A stretch of 64,000 nt of DNA from positions 496,001 to 560,000 of the forward strand of contig NC_017586.1 in NCBI RefSeq assembly GCF_000240165.1, read 5' to 3'. This stretch comes from Streptantibioticus cattleyicolor NRRL 8057 = DSM 46488 (GTDB taxonomy: Bacteria; Actinomycetota; Actinomycetes; Streptomycetales; Streptomycetaceae). The notes under the pieces are model-generated. The model saw nothing but the letters and a program-made list of their open reading frames with translations. It was not told the DNA's origin and did not search any database. Positions 36,512 to 45,775 of the stretch are shown in pieces. The position numbers were made by a program, and so were the translations under genes. Every line of letters starts with the position of its first letter. Within the stretch, counting starts at the first letter, position 1.

Positions 36512-39500
36512 TCAATCGTGACGTGGTGCCGCGCCCGCGAGGAACGGTGCGCGCTCGTCGTTGCCTTCCGATACACGGAGCTGTGCCTGCCCGTCCGGTG
36601 CCGGGGCGGGCGCGGGGGGCGCGGGCTTGGTGGTGGTGTCGCGCAGGCGCAGTACGGGGGAGGGCGCCCGCTCGGCGATGCGGTCGGCGAAGCGGTGGAC
36701 GCCCCAGGCCCCGTCGGCGGGCGGACGGTCGGCCAACTGGGCCGCGAGGATGGGGTGGTTGGCTCGGTCGACCTGGTAGCCACGGGCGGCGAGTCTGCGG
36801 CACACCAGCTCGGCGAGTTCGTCCGCGGTGTAGTCGGGGAACCGCAGGTATTCGGCGAAGCAGCGGGCGATCTCGTGGTGTTCCCGCAGCGCCTGGCTGA
36901 GGGCGGCGTCGGTGCCGCGCAGGACGAGCGCGGTGTGCGGGACGCGGGCGGCGATGCCTGCCACGGCCTGCCACACGGTGGTGCGTTCGGCTCCGGGGCG
37001 GTCGGCGAAGGCGGCGTCGAGTTCGAGTTCCAGCACGCCGCCCTCGGCCTCGGCGAAGAGCATCGCGGTGTAGGCGGCGGCCTCCTCGGGCCAGCGGGTG
37101 GGTACCGCGGACAGCGGGGCGCGGCGGACCACGCCGTTGCCGAGGACACGGGCCTCGGCGAGGCATTTGGCGTACAGGGTGGACACGGCGCGGCGTCCGC
37201 TGCCTTCCGGGCCGGCCAGCACGATGTTGGCGGCGGGGATGACGGGTGCGCCGTCCCGGGTGCGGGCGACCAGTTCGTTGACGCGTTTGAGCAGGGCGGC
37301 GCGCACGTCCCGCAGGCCGCACAGCGCGGCGAGGCGGCGCATGGCGGGCGGCGGTTCGGCGGGGGCCTGGTGGGCGGCGGGGCGCGGGGGCGCGGGCGGT
37401 TCCGGCGCCGGCTCCGGCTCGCTCTCCTCGCCCTGCGGGATGGGGCCGATGTCGACGGCCTCCAGGCGGTTGAGGGCGGCGGTGTCGTGCGGCGGGTCCA
37501 CGGCGAGCCGGGACGCCTGGTTGCTGATCATCGCCTCGAAGACCGACCGGGCCACCCGGCCGTTGCCGAACGTGGGTCCCTTGGGGATGTTCTCGAAGTA
37601 CCGGGTCAGCGCGTCCAGGGCGGCGTCGTCGAGTTCGTAGTAGTGCTTGGCGCACAGGCCCTGCACGATGGTGACGAGTTCGGAGACCTCGTAGTTGGGG
37701 AACTCCACGGTGCGGGAGAACCGGGAGGCCATGCCGGGGTTGGACTCCAGGAACTGGTCCATCTGCTCGGAGTATCCGGCGACGATGACCACGATCTCGT
37801 CGCGGTGGTCCTCCATCAGCTTCATCAGCGTCTCGACGGCCTCCTGGCCGAAGTCGGGTCCGCTGCCCTTGGACTGGTTGGTGAGGGTGTACGCCTCGTC
37901 GATGAAGAGGACGCCGCCGATGGCCTTGTTGAACACCTCGGTGGTCTTGATGGCGGTGCCGCCGATGATCTGGGCGACGAGTCCGGAGCGGGACACCTCG
38001 ACGATGTGGCCCTGGCTGAGGATGCCGAGTTCGGCGAGGACGGCACCGTAGAGGCGGGCCACGGTGGTCTTGCCGGTGCCGGGCGGGCCGGCGAAGACCA
38101 GGTGGCGGCTCATCGGCGGCATGGGCAGGCCGAGTTCCTCGCGGCGCTGGGCCATCTTGTTGAGGTTGATCAGCCCGGTGACTTCGCGCTTGACGCTGCT
38201 GAGGCCGACGAGGGCGTCCAGTTCGGCGAGCGGGCCGGTGGCCGCGGGGGCGCCGGAGCGTCTGCCACCGGAGGACGCCGGTGCCTGTTCGGCGGTGCGG
38301 GCGGGGGTCTGGTCGCGTACCGGTTCGTCGTCGTCACGCAGCCGGTTGACGCCGGAGCCGCCGTTGTTGGTGACGTCGCAGCGTTCGACGTTGACCGGTT
38401 CCTCGGAGTTGCTGCGGATGCCGTCGCCGACGTTGTCGAAGACGGCGCACTCGGTGAGGTCGGCGCGGGCGGACGCCTGGACGTTGACGCCGTGTGCCTT
38501 GGCGTCGTGGATGCGGCAGCCGGTGGCGGTGAGGCTGCCGCCGCCGAGGACCCGGATGCCGTCGCCGCCGGCCCCGGACAGGTCGGTGTCGCGCAGGACG
38601 GCCTCGCCGTCGGTGCCGACCAGGACGCCGGCGTCGGCGACGGTGGAGGAGGTCAGCTGGGCGCGGGCGCCGCCGGAGACGGCGATGCTCCAGTCGCCCG
38701 TCGTGCGCAGCCGTACCCCTTCGAGGGCGGCCGTGGCGCCGTCGTTCAGCTCCACGCCGGTGGCGCGGCCGGTGTCGAGGTCACAGTCGCGCAGGTCGAG
38801 ACGGGCCTGGCCGGACGCCTTCAGGCCGCCGGAGCCGTCGGCCACCGACAGTTCGCGGAACTCGGCGGTGGCGCCGCCGCCGATCTGCACCGCGGCCTGC
38901 CCGGCGCCCTGGACGCGCAGCCGCTGGAAGGCCGCCTGGCTGCCGTCGTCGATCAGGACGGCCAGCGGGGTGTCGGTGATCTCGCAGTTCTCCAGCCGGG
39001 GCTTGGAACCACCGGTGATATGCAGGGCGTTGGAGGCCGCGGAGGTGAGCGCGCACCCGGTCAGCAGGGGGCCGGCTCCCCCGCTGACGTGGACGGCCTG
39101 GCCGCCGGAACCGCTGAGGGAGCAGTCGGTCAAGGTGGTCAGGCCGCTGCTGGTCAGGTAGGCATCGAGGTTGGCGGAGCCGTTGACGGTGACGCGGAGC
39201 AGTTCCGCCTTGGCCTGCTGCTCGACGACGAGGGCGGGTTTCTCGCTGCCGCTGACGGTGGTGGATTCCACCGTGATCTGGCCCTGGCCGTTGACGCAGA
39301 TGCCGTTGCCGTGGACGCGTTCCAGGGTGCTGTCGCGCACCGTGAGGCGGCCGTTCTCGGCGACGACGACGGCGGAGGAGCCGAGGTCGGTGACGGTGGT
39401 GCGTTCCATGGTGTTGGCGGTGGCGGCGGTCACCACGATGCCGGCGCCGCGCGGATTGGTCACCCGGCAGTCGCGCAGGGCGAGTTGGCCCTGCTGCCAG

Positions 39501-39853
39501 GCGATGACGCCGGCCCACGCCTCGCCGGTCAGGGTGCAGCCGTCGAGCGCCGCCTGGCCGCGCCGGACGTCGACGACGGCGGCGTTCTGGTCGGATCCGG
39601 CCAGGGTGAGGCCGGAGAGCTGTACGGCTTCGGCGTCCACCACGACGGCGCTGCCGACCGGTGCCCGCAGCTCGACGCTGCCGGGGTCGCCGTCGGCGGT
39701 CAGGGTGACCGCGCGGGTGACGGTGACCGACTCGGCGTAGGTGCCGGGCGCGATGGCGATCAGCGCGCCGTCCCCGGCCGCGGCCAGCGCCTGGGAGACG
39801 GTGCGGTAGGTGCCGGATTGGGTCGTGGAGACCCGCAGGACCTGCCGGTTCAC
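36512..39853 (-). CDS. EccA-like AAA+ ATPase fused to an N-terminal beta-helix
   Basis: The protein has 1,113 residues and a GTG start that overlaps the upstream stop (GTGA). Residues 1-510 are a right-handed parallel beta-helix of the pectate-lyase/NosD type, with repeated strand-turn units such as LRDCRVTNPRGAGIVV. A short Pro/Ala linker follows. Residues about 545-810 are a CbbX/EccA-type AAA+ domain with Walker A GPPGTGKTT (Lys595), Walker B VLFIDEAY (Asp652, Glu653) and a sensor/arginine region ASRFSRTVEF. Residues about 860-1060 are a second AAA-like domain with the degraded P-loop GPEGSGRRA, probably not hydrolytic. EccA proteins act in the cytosol on ESX substrates; the beta-helix replaces the usual TPR-type head. 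The role is inferred from family and context. Confidence 0.88.
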   Translation of the reverse strand: MNRQVLRVSTTQSGTYRTVSQALAAAGDGALIAIAPGTYAESVTVTRAVTLTADGDPGSVELRAPVGSAVVVDAEAVQLSGLTLAGSDQNAAVVDVRRGQAALDGCTLTGEAWAGVIAWQQGQLALRDCRVTNPRGAGIVVTAATANTMERTTVTDLGSSAVVVAENGRLTVRDSTLERVHGNGICVNGQGQITVESTTVSGSEKPALVVEQQAKAELLRVTVNGSANLDAYLTSSGLTTLTDCSLSGSGGQAVHVSGGAGPLLTGCALTSAASNALHITGGSKPRLENCEITDTPLAVLIDDGSQAAFQRLRVQGAGQAAVQIGGGATAEFRELSVADGSGGLKASGQARLDLRDCDLDTGRATGVELNDGATAALEGVRLRTTGDWSIAVSGGARAQLTSSTVADAGVLVGTDGEAVLRDTDLSGAGGDGIRVLGGGSLTATGCRIHDAKAHGVNVQASARADLTECAVFDNVGDGIRSNSEEPVNVERCDVTNNGGSGVNRLRDDDEPVRDQTPARTAEQAPASSGGRRSGAPAATGPLAELDALVGLSSVKREVTGLINLNKMAQRREELGLPMPPMSRHLVFAGPPGTGKTTVARLYGAVLAELGILSQGHIVEVSRSGLVAQIIGGTAIKTTEVFNKAIGGVLFIDEAYTLTNQSKGSGPDFGQEAVETLMKLMEDHRDEIVVIVAGYSEQMDQFLESNPGMASRFSRTVEFPNYEVSELVTIVQGLCAKHYYELDDAALDALTRYFENIPKGPTFGNGRVARSVFEAMISNQASRLAVDPPHDTAALNRLEAVDIGPIPQGEESEPEPAPEPPAPPRPAAHQAPAEPPPAMRRLAALCGLRDVRAALLKRVNELVARTRDGAPVIPAANIVLAGPEGSGRRAVSTLYAKCLAEARVLGNGVVRRAPLSAVPTRWPEEAAAYTAMLFAEAEGGVLELELDAAFADRPGAERTTVWQAVAGIAARVPHTALVLRGTDAALSQALREHHEIARCFAEYLRFPDYTADELAELVCRRLAARGYQVDRANHPILAAQLADRPPADGAWGVHRFADRIAERAPSPVLRLRDTTTKPAPPAPAPAPDGQAQLRVSEGNDERAPFLAGAAPRHD

Positions 39854-42800
39854 GGCTTCGCCCCTTTCTGCGGCTGCTGCGGAGTGGTTCCGGCCGGGGT
39901 GGCGGGGTGACGCGGCCCGGCGGGTGGGTGCTGGGACAGACCCGGTGCCGCCGCGAAGGCGTCGGCCGCGTCGTCCGGGAGCGGGTCGCCCATCAGCTCA
40001 TCGGGGTTCTGCTCCGCCTTCTGCCAGAAGTCGTGGACCTGTTCGAGGCCGGCCAGGGCGATCTCGTCGAGCGGTACGCGTCCGCCCGCCACGCCGCCGT
40101 CCGCGCCGACCTCCGCCGCGCCCAGCTCGCGCAGCATCACGACGGGACGTTCGCCGTCCACCGCGCGCAGCACCTTGAACCGGGTGCCCGGGGCGAACAG
40201 CACCCGGTCGGGCACCTCCGGCACCACCAGCGCGGTCCGGCGGGCCGTCAGCGACCACAGCAGGACGTCCGTGGTGCCGGCCAGGTCCCGGCGCACCGTG
40301 GTCAGCGCGGCGAGGAACGAGTGTTCCGTGACCACGGCGCCCTCCCGGTACCAGGCGCGTTCCGCCGGGTTCAGCGGGGCGCGCAGCAACGCGGCGCCCC
40401 GGTAGGACGGCAGGCGGCGTACCCCGCAGGCGGCGCACCGGGCCAGCGGGACGTGCGGGCCGGTGGATCCGGCCCGGATGGCGGCGTCGATCGCGGCGGT
40501 GGCGCCGGTCAGGTACAGGCGGACCGCCGCGAGGTCGGTGAGGGCGTCACCGGCGGAGGCCCGGGGCCCGCCGTGCAGCCCCGGGGTCTCGGAGAGCACC
40601 CGGGAGACGAACGCCGCCGCGGTGTCGTACCGCCCGCCGAGGCTCCGGCGCAGCCAGTCACGTTCCCGCTCGACGCCCTTCTCCGGCGGCACCACGGTGG
40701 CGGCTGCCGACGGCTCGGGCTGGACGCGTACCGTGCCGCCGCCCCCGCCGCCGGGCCGTGGGGCGGCAACCGGCGGGCGCGGGGCCGGGGCGGCCGGAGG
40801 TGCGGCAGCCGGAGGTGGCGGCGTCGCGGGACCGGGCGCGGCGGGGCGCGGCGTCGGCGGCTGGGTCGGTGACGACTCCAGGCGGATCCGCGGCGCGCTC
40901 GAACTCGGGCCCGGGGTCGGGCTGTTGCTCGGGCTCGGGCTCGGCGAGGCCGCCGCCGGTGGCGGTGCGACCGGCGGCGGCTCGTCGGGCGCCGACGCCG
41001 GCAGGGGGGTGGCCGGCGTCGGCGGTTCGGGGGCGACCGGCGCCGCGGGCGGCGGACCGGTCGGGGCCGGCGCCGGCACGGGAGGGGCCGGCGCCGGCGG
41101 TACGGGGGTGGCCGCCGGGGGCGACGGTACGGGCGGCTGCGGTGCGCCGGCCCGGGCGGTGGTGGCCGTTCCGGGCGCGGCCGGGCCGGGGCCGGGGGCC
41201 GCCGTCGGCACGACCGGTGGTGGCACCGACGGTCCGGTGAACTCCGTTGTGCGCGGCGGCAGTTGGGCCGGGCCGGCGGACTCCGGCACCGCGACCGGCG
41301 GCCGGGCCGGCGGTACGGCCTGCGGCCCGGGCGCCGCGTCCCGGGCGGATCCGGCCGGCCCGTCCGTCCACGTCCCCGGATCGGGCGAAGGCGACGGCCC
41401 CTCCCCCGGCACCAGCGGCGCCGAGGGGCGCGGCGCGGGGGCGTCCGTCCAGGTACCGGTACCCGCCGAAGGCGACGGATCTGCCGTCTCCCCCGGCACG
41501 GACGGCGCCGAGGCGCGTACCGCCGGGGTGTCCGTCCACGTACCGCTGTCCGGGGCGGACGGGGTGGCGGCCTCGCGTTCGGCGGCGGGCTGTTGGAGGC
41601 GTCCGCCGGCCTGGGCGGGGGCGGCGGGGAGGGCGGGGTGGCCGCCGCCGGGGCCGCGGCCGGCCTCGCTGGAGGGCATGACGCGGCTGTGCCGGCCGAA
41701 CGAGGGGTCGAGGCCGCGCAGCAGTTCGTAGGCGATGAACCGCATGCGGTCGGCGGCCATCGGGTTGGTGCCGTCGTAGAGGACGGCCGGGGAGGCGGGG
41801 TCGGTCGGGGCGGTGCGTACCGCGTGGCCGTCGTGGGGTTCGGCGGGCGGGCGGACCCACAGGCCGCTCTGGACGACTTCGAGCATGACGTCGGGCGCGT
41901 ACTGGTACACGCCGGGGGCGACGGCGGGGATGGAGCCCACCGGCGGCCGGGTGCCCAGGGCGACCGGGGCGGCGGCCACGCCACCGGTGCGGGCTCGGGG
42001 CTCGAAGCCGAACTCGGTGGCGTACGGGCGCCAGCCGAGGGTTCCGTCCCGCTGGAGGGTGTGCACCTCGGTCGCCGTGCCGTCCTGCGAGGGCACCGGG
42101 ATCCCGGCGTAGACCGCGACGGGTTCGCCGAGCAGGTCGGCGAGGGCCTGGCCGAGCGGTGCGCCGTCGGGGACGGCGACCGGGCCGTAGGGGACGAACC
42201 GCACCAGGGGGCGGGCGCTGCTGGGCAGCGTCTCCCAGAACGCGGCGATCTCCTCCAGCGGCAGCGCGGCGGCGCCGGGGCTGCCGACGGCCACGCCGAG
42301 CAGGTCGGGGTGGGCGGCGAGGAGTTCGGCCAGGCGCTTGCGGTGGACGGCCGCCGCCGCGTCCTCCCAGGTGCCGCGGATCCATACGCCGCCGGGCAGC
42401 GGTTCGATCATGCCCCCGGCGCCGGTGGGGCGTGGCTCGTCGGGCACCGAGAACTCCCACTGCGGCTTGGGGAAGCGCCGGGAGTCCGGTACCGAGGGCA
42501 GGTTGGGCCGGTAGCGCAGCCAGCCCATGCCGTGGTGGGCGGGGACGAAGAGGGCGCCGCCGGCTGCGGGGAGCACGGCGCCGTCGGGGGCGACCACCAC
42601 GCAGTCGAGGCGGTCGGCGAGGCGCTGGGCGGCGTTCTTGACGTCCTCGCGGGAGCCGCGGCCGGGCACGATGCGGAAGCTGGTGCCGCGGCGGTCCAGG
42701 GCGCGGGCGACGGTCTCCCACACCGCGTCCTCGGGGCTGGCGGGCAGGTCGAGGACGACGAGGGTGTGCTGGGGGTCGGCGGCCAGCCGCTGGGTGAAGG

Positions 42801-42972
42801 TCAGCGCCCGGCCGTCGACGAAGCCGCGCGGGTGGACCAGGACCGCGTTGCCGACGTCCCTCGACTCCAGCGACGGGCCGCCGGGGCGCAGCGCGGCGCG
42901 GGCGAGCCGGGCGGAGAGCCGGTGCCCGAACTCGGTGTGGATCTCCGGTCGTCGGCCGGACGGGCGGGCCAT
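39850..42972 (-). CDS. T7SS-locus protein with Pro-rich linker and degenerate ADP-ribosyltransferase-like C-terminus
   Basis: The protein has 1,040 residues; its ATG follows the eccB stop by one base. Residues 1-430 form a folded alpha/beta region I do not recognise (HTLVVLDLPASPEDAVWETV, VCVVVAPDG-like strands). Residues about 440-770 are Pro/Ala/Thr-rich. The C-terminal 250 residues resemble the ADP-ribosyltransferase fold: an SYRG strand (Arg858) preceded by CAACG, an EGAVVTEHSFLAALTT segment like the STS strand, and PDRVLFAPGTRFKVL like the ExE-VLF strand. The catalytic ExE is not intact (Pro-Asp-Arg instead). So it may be a pseudo-enzyme or scaffold. The tight coupling with eccB and the EccA-like gene points to a core role in the machine. 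Confidence 0.72.
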   Translation of the reverse strand: MARPSGRRPEIHTEFGHRLSARLARAALRPGGPSLESRDVGNAVLVHPRGFVDGRALTFTQRLAADPQHTLVVLDLPASPEDAVWETVARALDRRGTSFRIVPGRGSREDVKNAAQRLADRLDCVVVAPDGAVLPAAGGALFVPAHHGMGWLRYRPNLPSVPDSRRFPKPQWEFSVPDEPRPTGAGGMIEPLPGGVWIRGTWEDAAAAVHRKRLAELLAAHPDLLGVAVGSPGAAALPLEEIAAFWETLPSSARPLVRFVPYGPVAVPDGAPLGQALADLLGEPVAVYAGIPVPSQDGTATEVHTLQRDGTLGWRPYATEFGFEPRARTGGVAAAPVALGTRPPVGSIPAVAPGVYQYAPDVMLEVVQSGLWVRPPAEPHDGHAVRTAPTDPASPAVLYDGTNPMAADRMRFIAYELLRGLDPSFGRHSRVMPSSEAGRGPGGGHPALPAAPAQAGGRLQQPAAEREAATPSAPDSGTWTDTPAVRASAPSVPGETADPSPSAGTGTWTDAPAPRPSAPLVPGEGPSPSPDPGTWTDGPAGSARDAAPGPQAVPPARPPVAVPESAGPAQLPPRTTEFTGPSVPPPVVPTAAPGPGPAAPGTATTARAGAPQPPVPSPPAATPVPPAPAPPVPAPAPTGPPPAAPVAPEPPTPATPLPASAPDEPPPVAPPPAAASPSPSPSNSPTPGPSSSAPRIRLESSPTQPPTPRPAAPGPATPPPPAAAPPAAPAPRPPVAAPRPGGGGGGTVRVQPEPSAAATVVPPEKGVERERDWLRRSLGGRYDTAAAFVSRVLSETPGLHGGPRASAGDALTDLAAVRLYLTGATAAIDAAIRAGSTGPHVPLARCAACGVRRLPSYRGAALLRAPLNPAERAWYREGAVVTEHSFLAALTTVRRDLAGTTDVLLWSLTARRTALVVPEVPDRVLFAPGTRFKVLRAVDGERPVVMLRELGAAEVGADGGVAGGRVPLDEIALAGLEQVHDFWQKAEQNPDELMGDPLPDDAADAFAAAPGLSQHPPAGPRHPATPAGTTPQQPQKGAKP

Positions 42973-42973
42973 C

Positions 42974-44299
42974 TCAGTGGGCTCCCGGTACGGCGGCGGC
43001 GGCCTGGGCGCGGCTCAGGTCGGGGCCGGAGGGGATCTGCCGCAACGTGACGTCGGGCAGGACGCGGGGCCGGACGCCGCCGTATCCGAGGGCCTGGGCC
43101 GCCTGGCCGAGGAGGCGGTACTTCACGCCCTGGTCGGTGATCAGGTAGGACTCGGCGGTGGTGGTCGCGTTGCCGGGGGGCGCCGCGAGCACGGCGTGCG
43201 CCGGGGGGACGAGGACGGCCGGGCCGGAGGCGGCGGGGCCGTCCTCCCGGACCACCGTGACCTCCTGCCGGGTCGGGTCCGGGGAGTGCAGCAGGCACAG
43301 CGCGGTGCCGCCGTCGGCGGTGGCGTCGGTGCCGGTGAGGACGTCGGGGACGCGGTGCATGAGGGAGTCGTCGGCGGAGGAGGGGACGGCGGCGATGTCG
43401 GCGGGGCTGACCTGGCGGGGCGGCTCCCCGCCGGGTGCGGCGGCGAGCAGTGCGCTCTCGGTGGCGGTGAGGGGGGCCATGCCGTCGGCGCGCAGGACGT
43501 AGTAGTGGGCGGTGCCGCCGACGGTGGTGCGGAAGAGCCTGCCGATGGTGGCGGTGGCGCCGGCCACGGTGCGTCCGCCGGTGCCGTTGCCGGGGATGGC
43601 GGCGGGGCCGAGGGCGGTGCCGGCGGGGACGTCGGCGAGCCAGGCGGCGGTGGCCTTGACGGGCTGTTGGGTGTCGAGGCCGAGCGCGATGAGCGAGGCG
43701 CGGTCCTTGACCTGGTACTTGGTGCCCTGCCACAGCACGTAGCGGGTGCCGTCGGGGCCGGCGACCAGGACGCGGGCGGCACCGGCCACGTGGCGGGCGC
43801 GGGCCGGGTCGAAGTCGAGCGCCTCGCCGCCGGTGCCGGGGCGCAGGCAGTCCGCCCACCCGCCGGTCAGCAGCGCGGAGGGCTGGGCGACGTCGTCGGG
43901 GGCGCCGGGGATGCCGAGGGCGGGGCCGCGGGGTACGTCGGCGAGGGCGGCGCGGGAGACCTGCTGGACGGCGGTGCCGCCGCCGAGGGCGAGGAGCGCG
44001 GAGGCGTAGTTGGCGGTGGGGTGGAGCTGGCCGCGGGCGTAGATGTAGCGGGTGCCGGTCTCCTTCTCCACGATGAGCGCGCCGGGCCGGGCCCAGGAGG
44101 TGGTGCCGGCCGGTTTGAGCAGCCCGTAGACGACGGAGGCGAGCAGCAGCAGCACGGTGACCATGACGCCGAAGGCGGCGCCGAGGCCGGAGCGGCGCAT
44201 GGGTGCCTCGCCGGTTCCGGGGTCGCCGGAGACGAGGGCGGAGGCCAGTCGGCCGGTGGCGAACTGGTAGGCCTGGAGGTGGTCGCGTCGGCTTTGCAC
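42974..44299 (-). CDS. eccB: T7SS core membrane protein EccB
   Basis: The protein has 441 residues from GTG 44299 with AGGGGA 6 nt upstream. It shows the EccB signature: an N-terminal cytosolic stretch MQSRRDHLQAYQFATGRLAS, one membrane helix at about 41-62 and a large extracytoplasmic domain with repeated beta units (YIYARGQLHPTANYASALL, TRYVLWQGTKYQVKD, VKYRLLGQAAQALGY). It contains the two conserved Cys (GGWADCL and TALCLLHS) that form the EccB disulphide in the family. Length is near the family norm. It follows eccD by 10 nt. In known ESX systems EccB assembles with EccC and EccD in the inner-membrane complex. Confidence 0.95.
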   Translation of the reverse strand: MQSRRDHLQAYQFATGRLASALVSGDPGTGEAPMRRSGLGAAFGVMVTVLLLLASVVYGLLKPAGTTSWARPGALIVEKETGTRYIYARGQLHPTANYASALLALGGGTAVQQVSRAALADVPRGPALGIPGAPDDVAQPSALLTGGWADCLRPGTGGEALDFDPARARHVAGAARVLVAGPDGTRYVLWQGTKYQVKDRASLIALGLDTQQPVKATAAWLADVPAGTALGPAAIPGNGTGGRTVAGATATIGRLFRTTVGGTAHYYVLRADGMAPLTATESALLAAAPGGEPPRQVSPADIAAVPSSADDSLMHRVPDVLTGTDATADGGTALCLLHSPDPTRQEVTVVREDGPAASGPAVLVPPAHAVLAAPPGNATTTAESYLITDQGVKYRLLGQAAQALGYGGVRPRVLPDVTLRQIPSGPDLSRAQAAAAVPGAH

Positions 44300-44309
44300 T
44301 GCGGTCCCC

Positions 44310-45719
44310 TCAGCTGACCAGGGCGCGGAAGTAGGCGTAGGCGTGCAGCAGTTGGAGCAGCAGCGGCAGCAGGGCCAGCGCGGTCAGCAGCTCCAGGATG
44401 TCCGCGGTGTGCCCCCAGATCGGCAGCAGCCGTGCGGTGGGCAGCCGCCAGGCGCCGACGAGCAGCAGCACCACGCCGATCAGCAGGCCGATCAGCAGCG
44501 CGCAGCGCTCGCCGGCGGAGGAGGCGGACGCCGTCCAGGACAGCACCGTGACGAGCAGGCCGAGGGCTCCGCCGACCGCCGCCGGCACCCGCTGCCAGGT
44601 GGCCTTCAGGCTCTTGGAACGCAGCAGCAGCGCGCCGGAGAAGACAAGGGTGAAGACCGGCCCGATCCAGCCGGTGGCCGAGGTGAGCAGGGCGAAGGCG
44701 GCCACGCACAGCAGTCCGGTGCAGACGCTGGTGACGGTCAGGATGGCGTCGGCGGTGGTGGAGCGGCGGCGCAGCAGGCGTTCGGGCTGGGGGTCGATGT
44801 CTTCCTGGAGTTCCTCGGCGTTGCGCGGGAGTTGGGGGACACGGATGCGGGCCAGCCGCAGTGAGGCGCGGGGGGCCATATGGCCGAAGAGGAAGAAGAC
44901 CACGGCGACGGTGGCGGTGCTGCGGACGGCGTCCCAGTCGCAGGCGGTGGCCAGCAGGGCGGTGACGCCGGCGAGCGCGGCGCCGAGCAGCGCGGTGCCG
45001 GTGACCGCGAGCGGCAGGCGGGGGCTGGAGAGCAGGACGGCGGAGACGACGAGGGCGCAGCCGGCGCCGATGAGGACGTCGGTGCGTCCGGGTGCCAGCA
45101 GTCCGGCGGTGCCGTGGGCGGCGGTCAGTCCGGCCAGGGCGGCGAGGACGACCGAGCCGATCCCGGTGATCAGTGCGGTGGCCTGGTCGGCGGGGCGCCT
45201 GGGGTCCAGGGCGCAGCACGCGCCGAGGACGATGGCGGCGACCCCGTAGACCACCGGGACCAGCGGTCCGTGTCCGGCGGCGGGGACGGCGGCGGCGAGC
45301 GCGGCGAGGGCGAGCCAGGCCAGGCCGAGGAAGAGGCGGCGGGTCAGTTCGGGGCGCCAGCGGTCCAGGTGGGAGCCGACGGTGTGGGCGACGCCGTCGG
45401 ATACGTCGTCGAACTCCAGCTCCGGCAGCGGGTCGTCGGCGGGGCGCAGGTAGAGCACGTCGCCGTGGTGGAGGCCGGCGCTGAGCGGGGTGGCGTCCAG
45501 GCCGAGCGGGGCCTCGCCGAGGCGTTGCAGCGTCCAGGTGCCGGCCGGGCGTCCGGGGTCGGTGGGGATGTGGCGCATCAGCACCGGCAGCAGCGCGGAG
45601 ACCGGGGTGTTGACGGGCACGGCGAGGTCGGCGCGGCCGGCGGGCCCGGCGATGGTCAGCCGGCACACCTCGGTGCTCACCGCCCGCGGGTTGCCGGGGG
45701 TGGGGAGTGCGGTGGTCAT
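44310..45719 (-). CDS. eccD: T7SS core membrane channel protein EccD
   Basis: The protein has 469 residues from ATG 45719 with AGGAG just upstream. The frame is open further upstream, to 46124, but only inside eccC. Residues 10-95 form a ubiquitin-like domain (VCRLTIAGPAGRADLAVPVN, DVLYLRP). About eleven membrane helices follow from residue 125 to the end, with a charged cytosolic loop around 300 (RNAEELQEDIDPQPERLLRR). This is the EccD/YukD-fusion layout. It lies 56 nt after eccC and 10 nt before eccB. EccD is the multi-spanning subunit of the ESX membrane complex. Confidence 0.95.
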   Translation of the reverse strand: MTTALPTPGNPRAVSTEVCRLTIAGPAGRADLAVPVNTPVSALLPVLMRHIPTDPGRPAGTWTLQRLGEAPLGLDATPLSAGLHHGDVLYLRPADDPLPELEFDDVSDGVAHTVGSHLDRWRPELTRRLFLGLAWLALAALAAAVPAAGHGPLVPVVYGVAAIVLGACCALDPRRPADQATALITGIGSVVLAALAGLTAAHGTAGLLAPGRTDVLIGAGCALVVSAVLLSSPRLPLAVTGTALLGAALAGVTALLATACDWDAVRSTATVAVVFFLFGHMAPRASLRLARIRVPQLPRNAEELQEDIDPQPERLLRRRSTTADAILTVTSVCTGLLCVAAFALLTSATGWIGPVFTLVFSGALLLRSKSLKATWQRVPAAVGGALGLLVTVLSWTASASSAGERCALLIGLLIGVVLLLVGAWRLPTARLLPIWGHTADILELLTALALLPLLLQLLHAYAYFRALVS

Positions 45720-45775
45720 AGTGCTCCTGGAGGGCGTGGGTGCGGCGGCGCCGTGGGCGGTGTCGGGTGGGGCCG

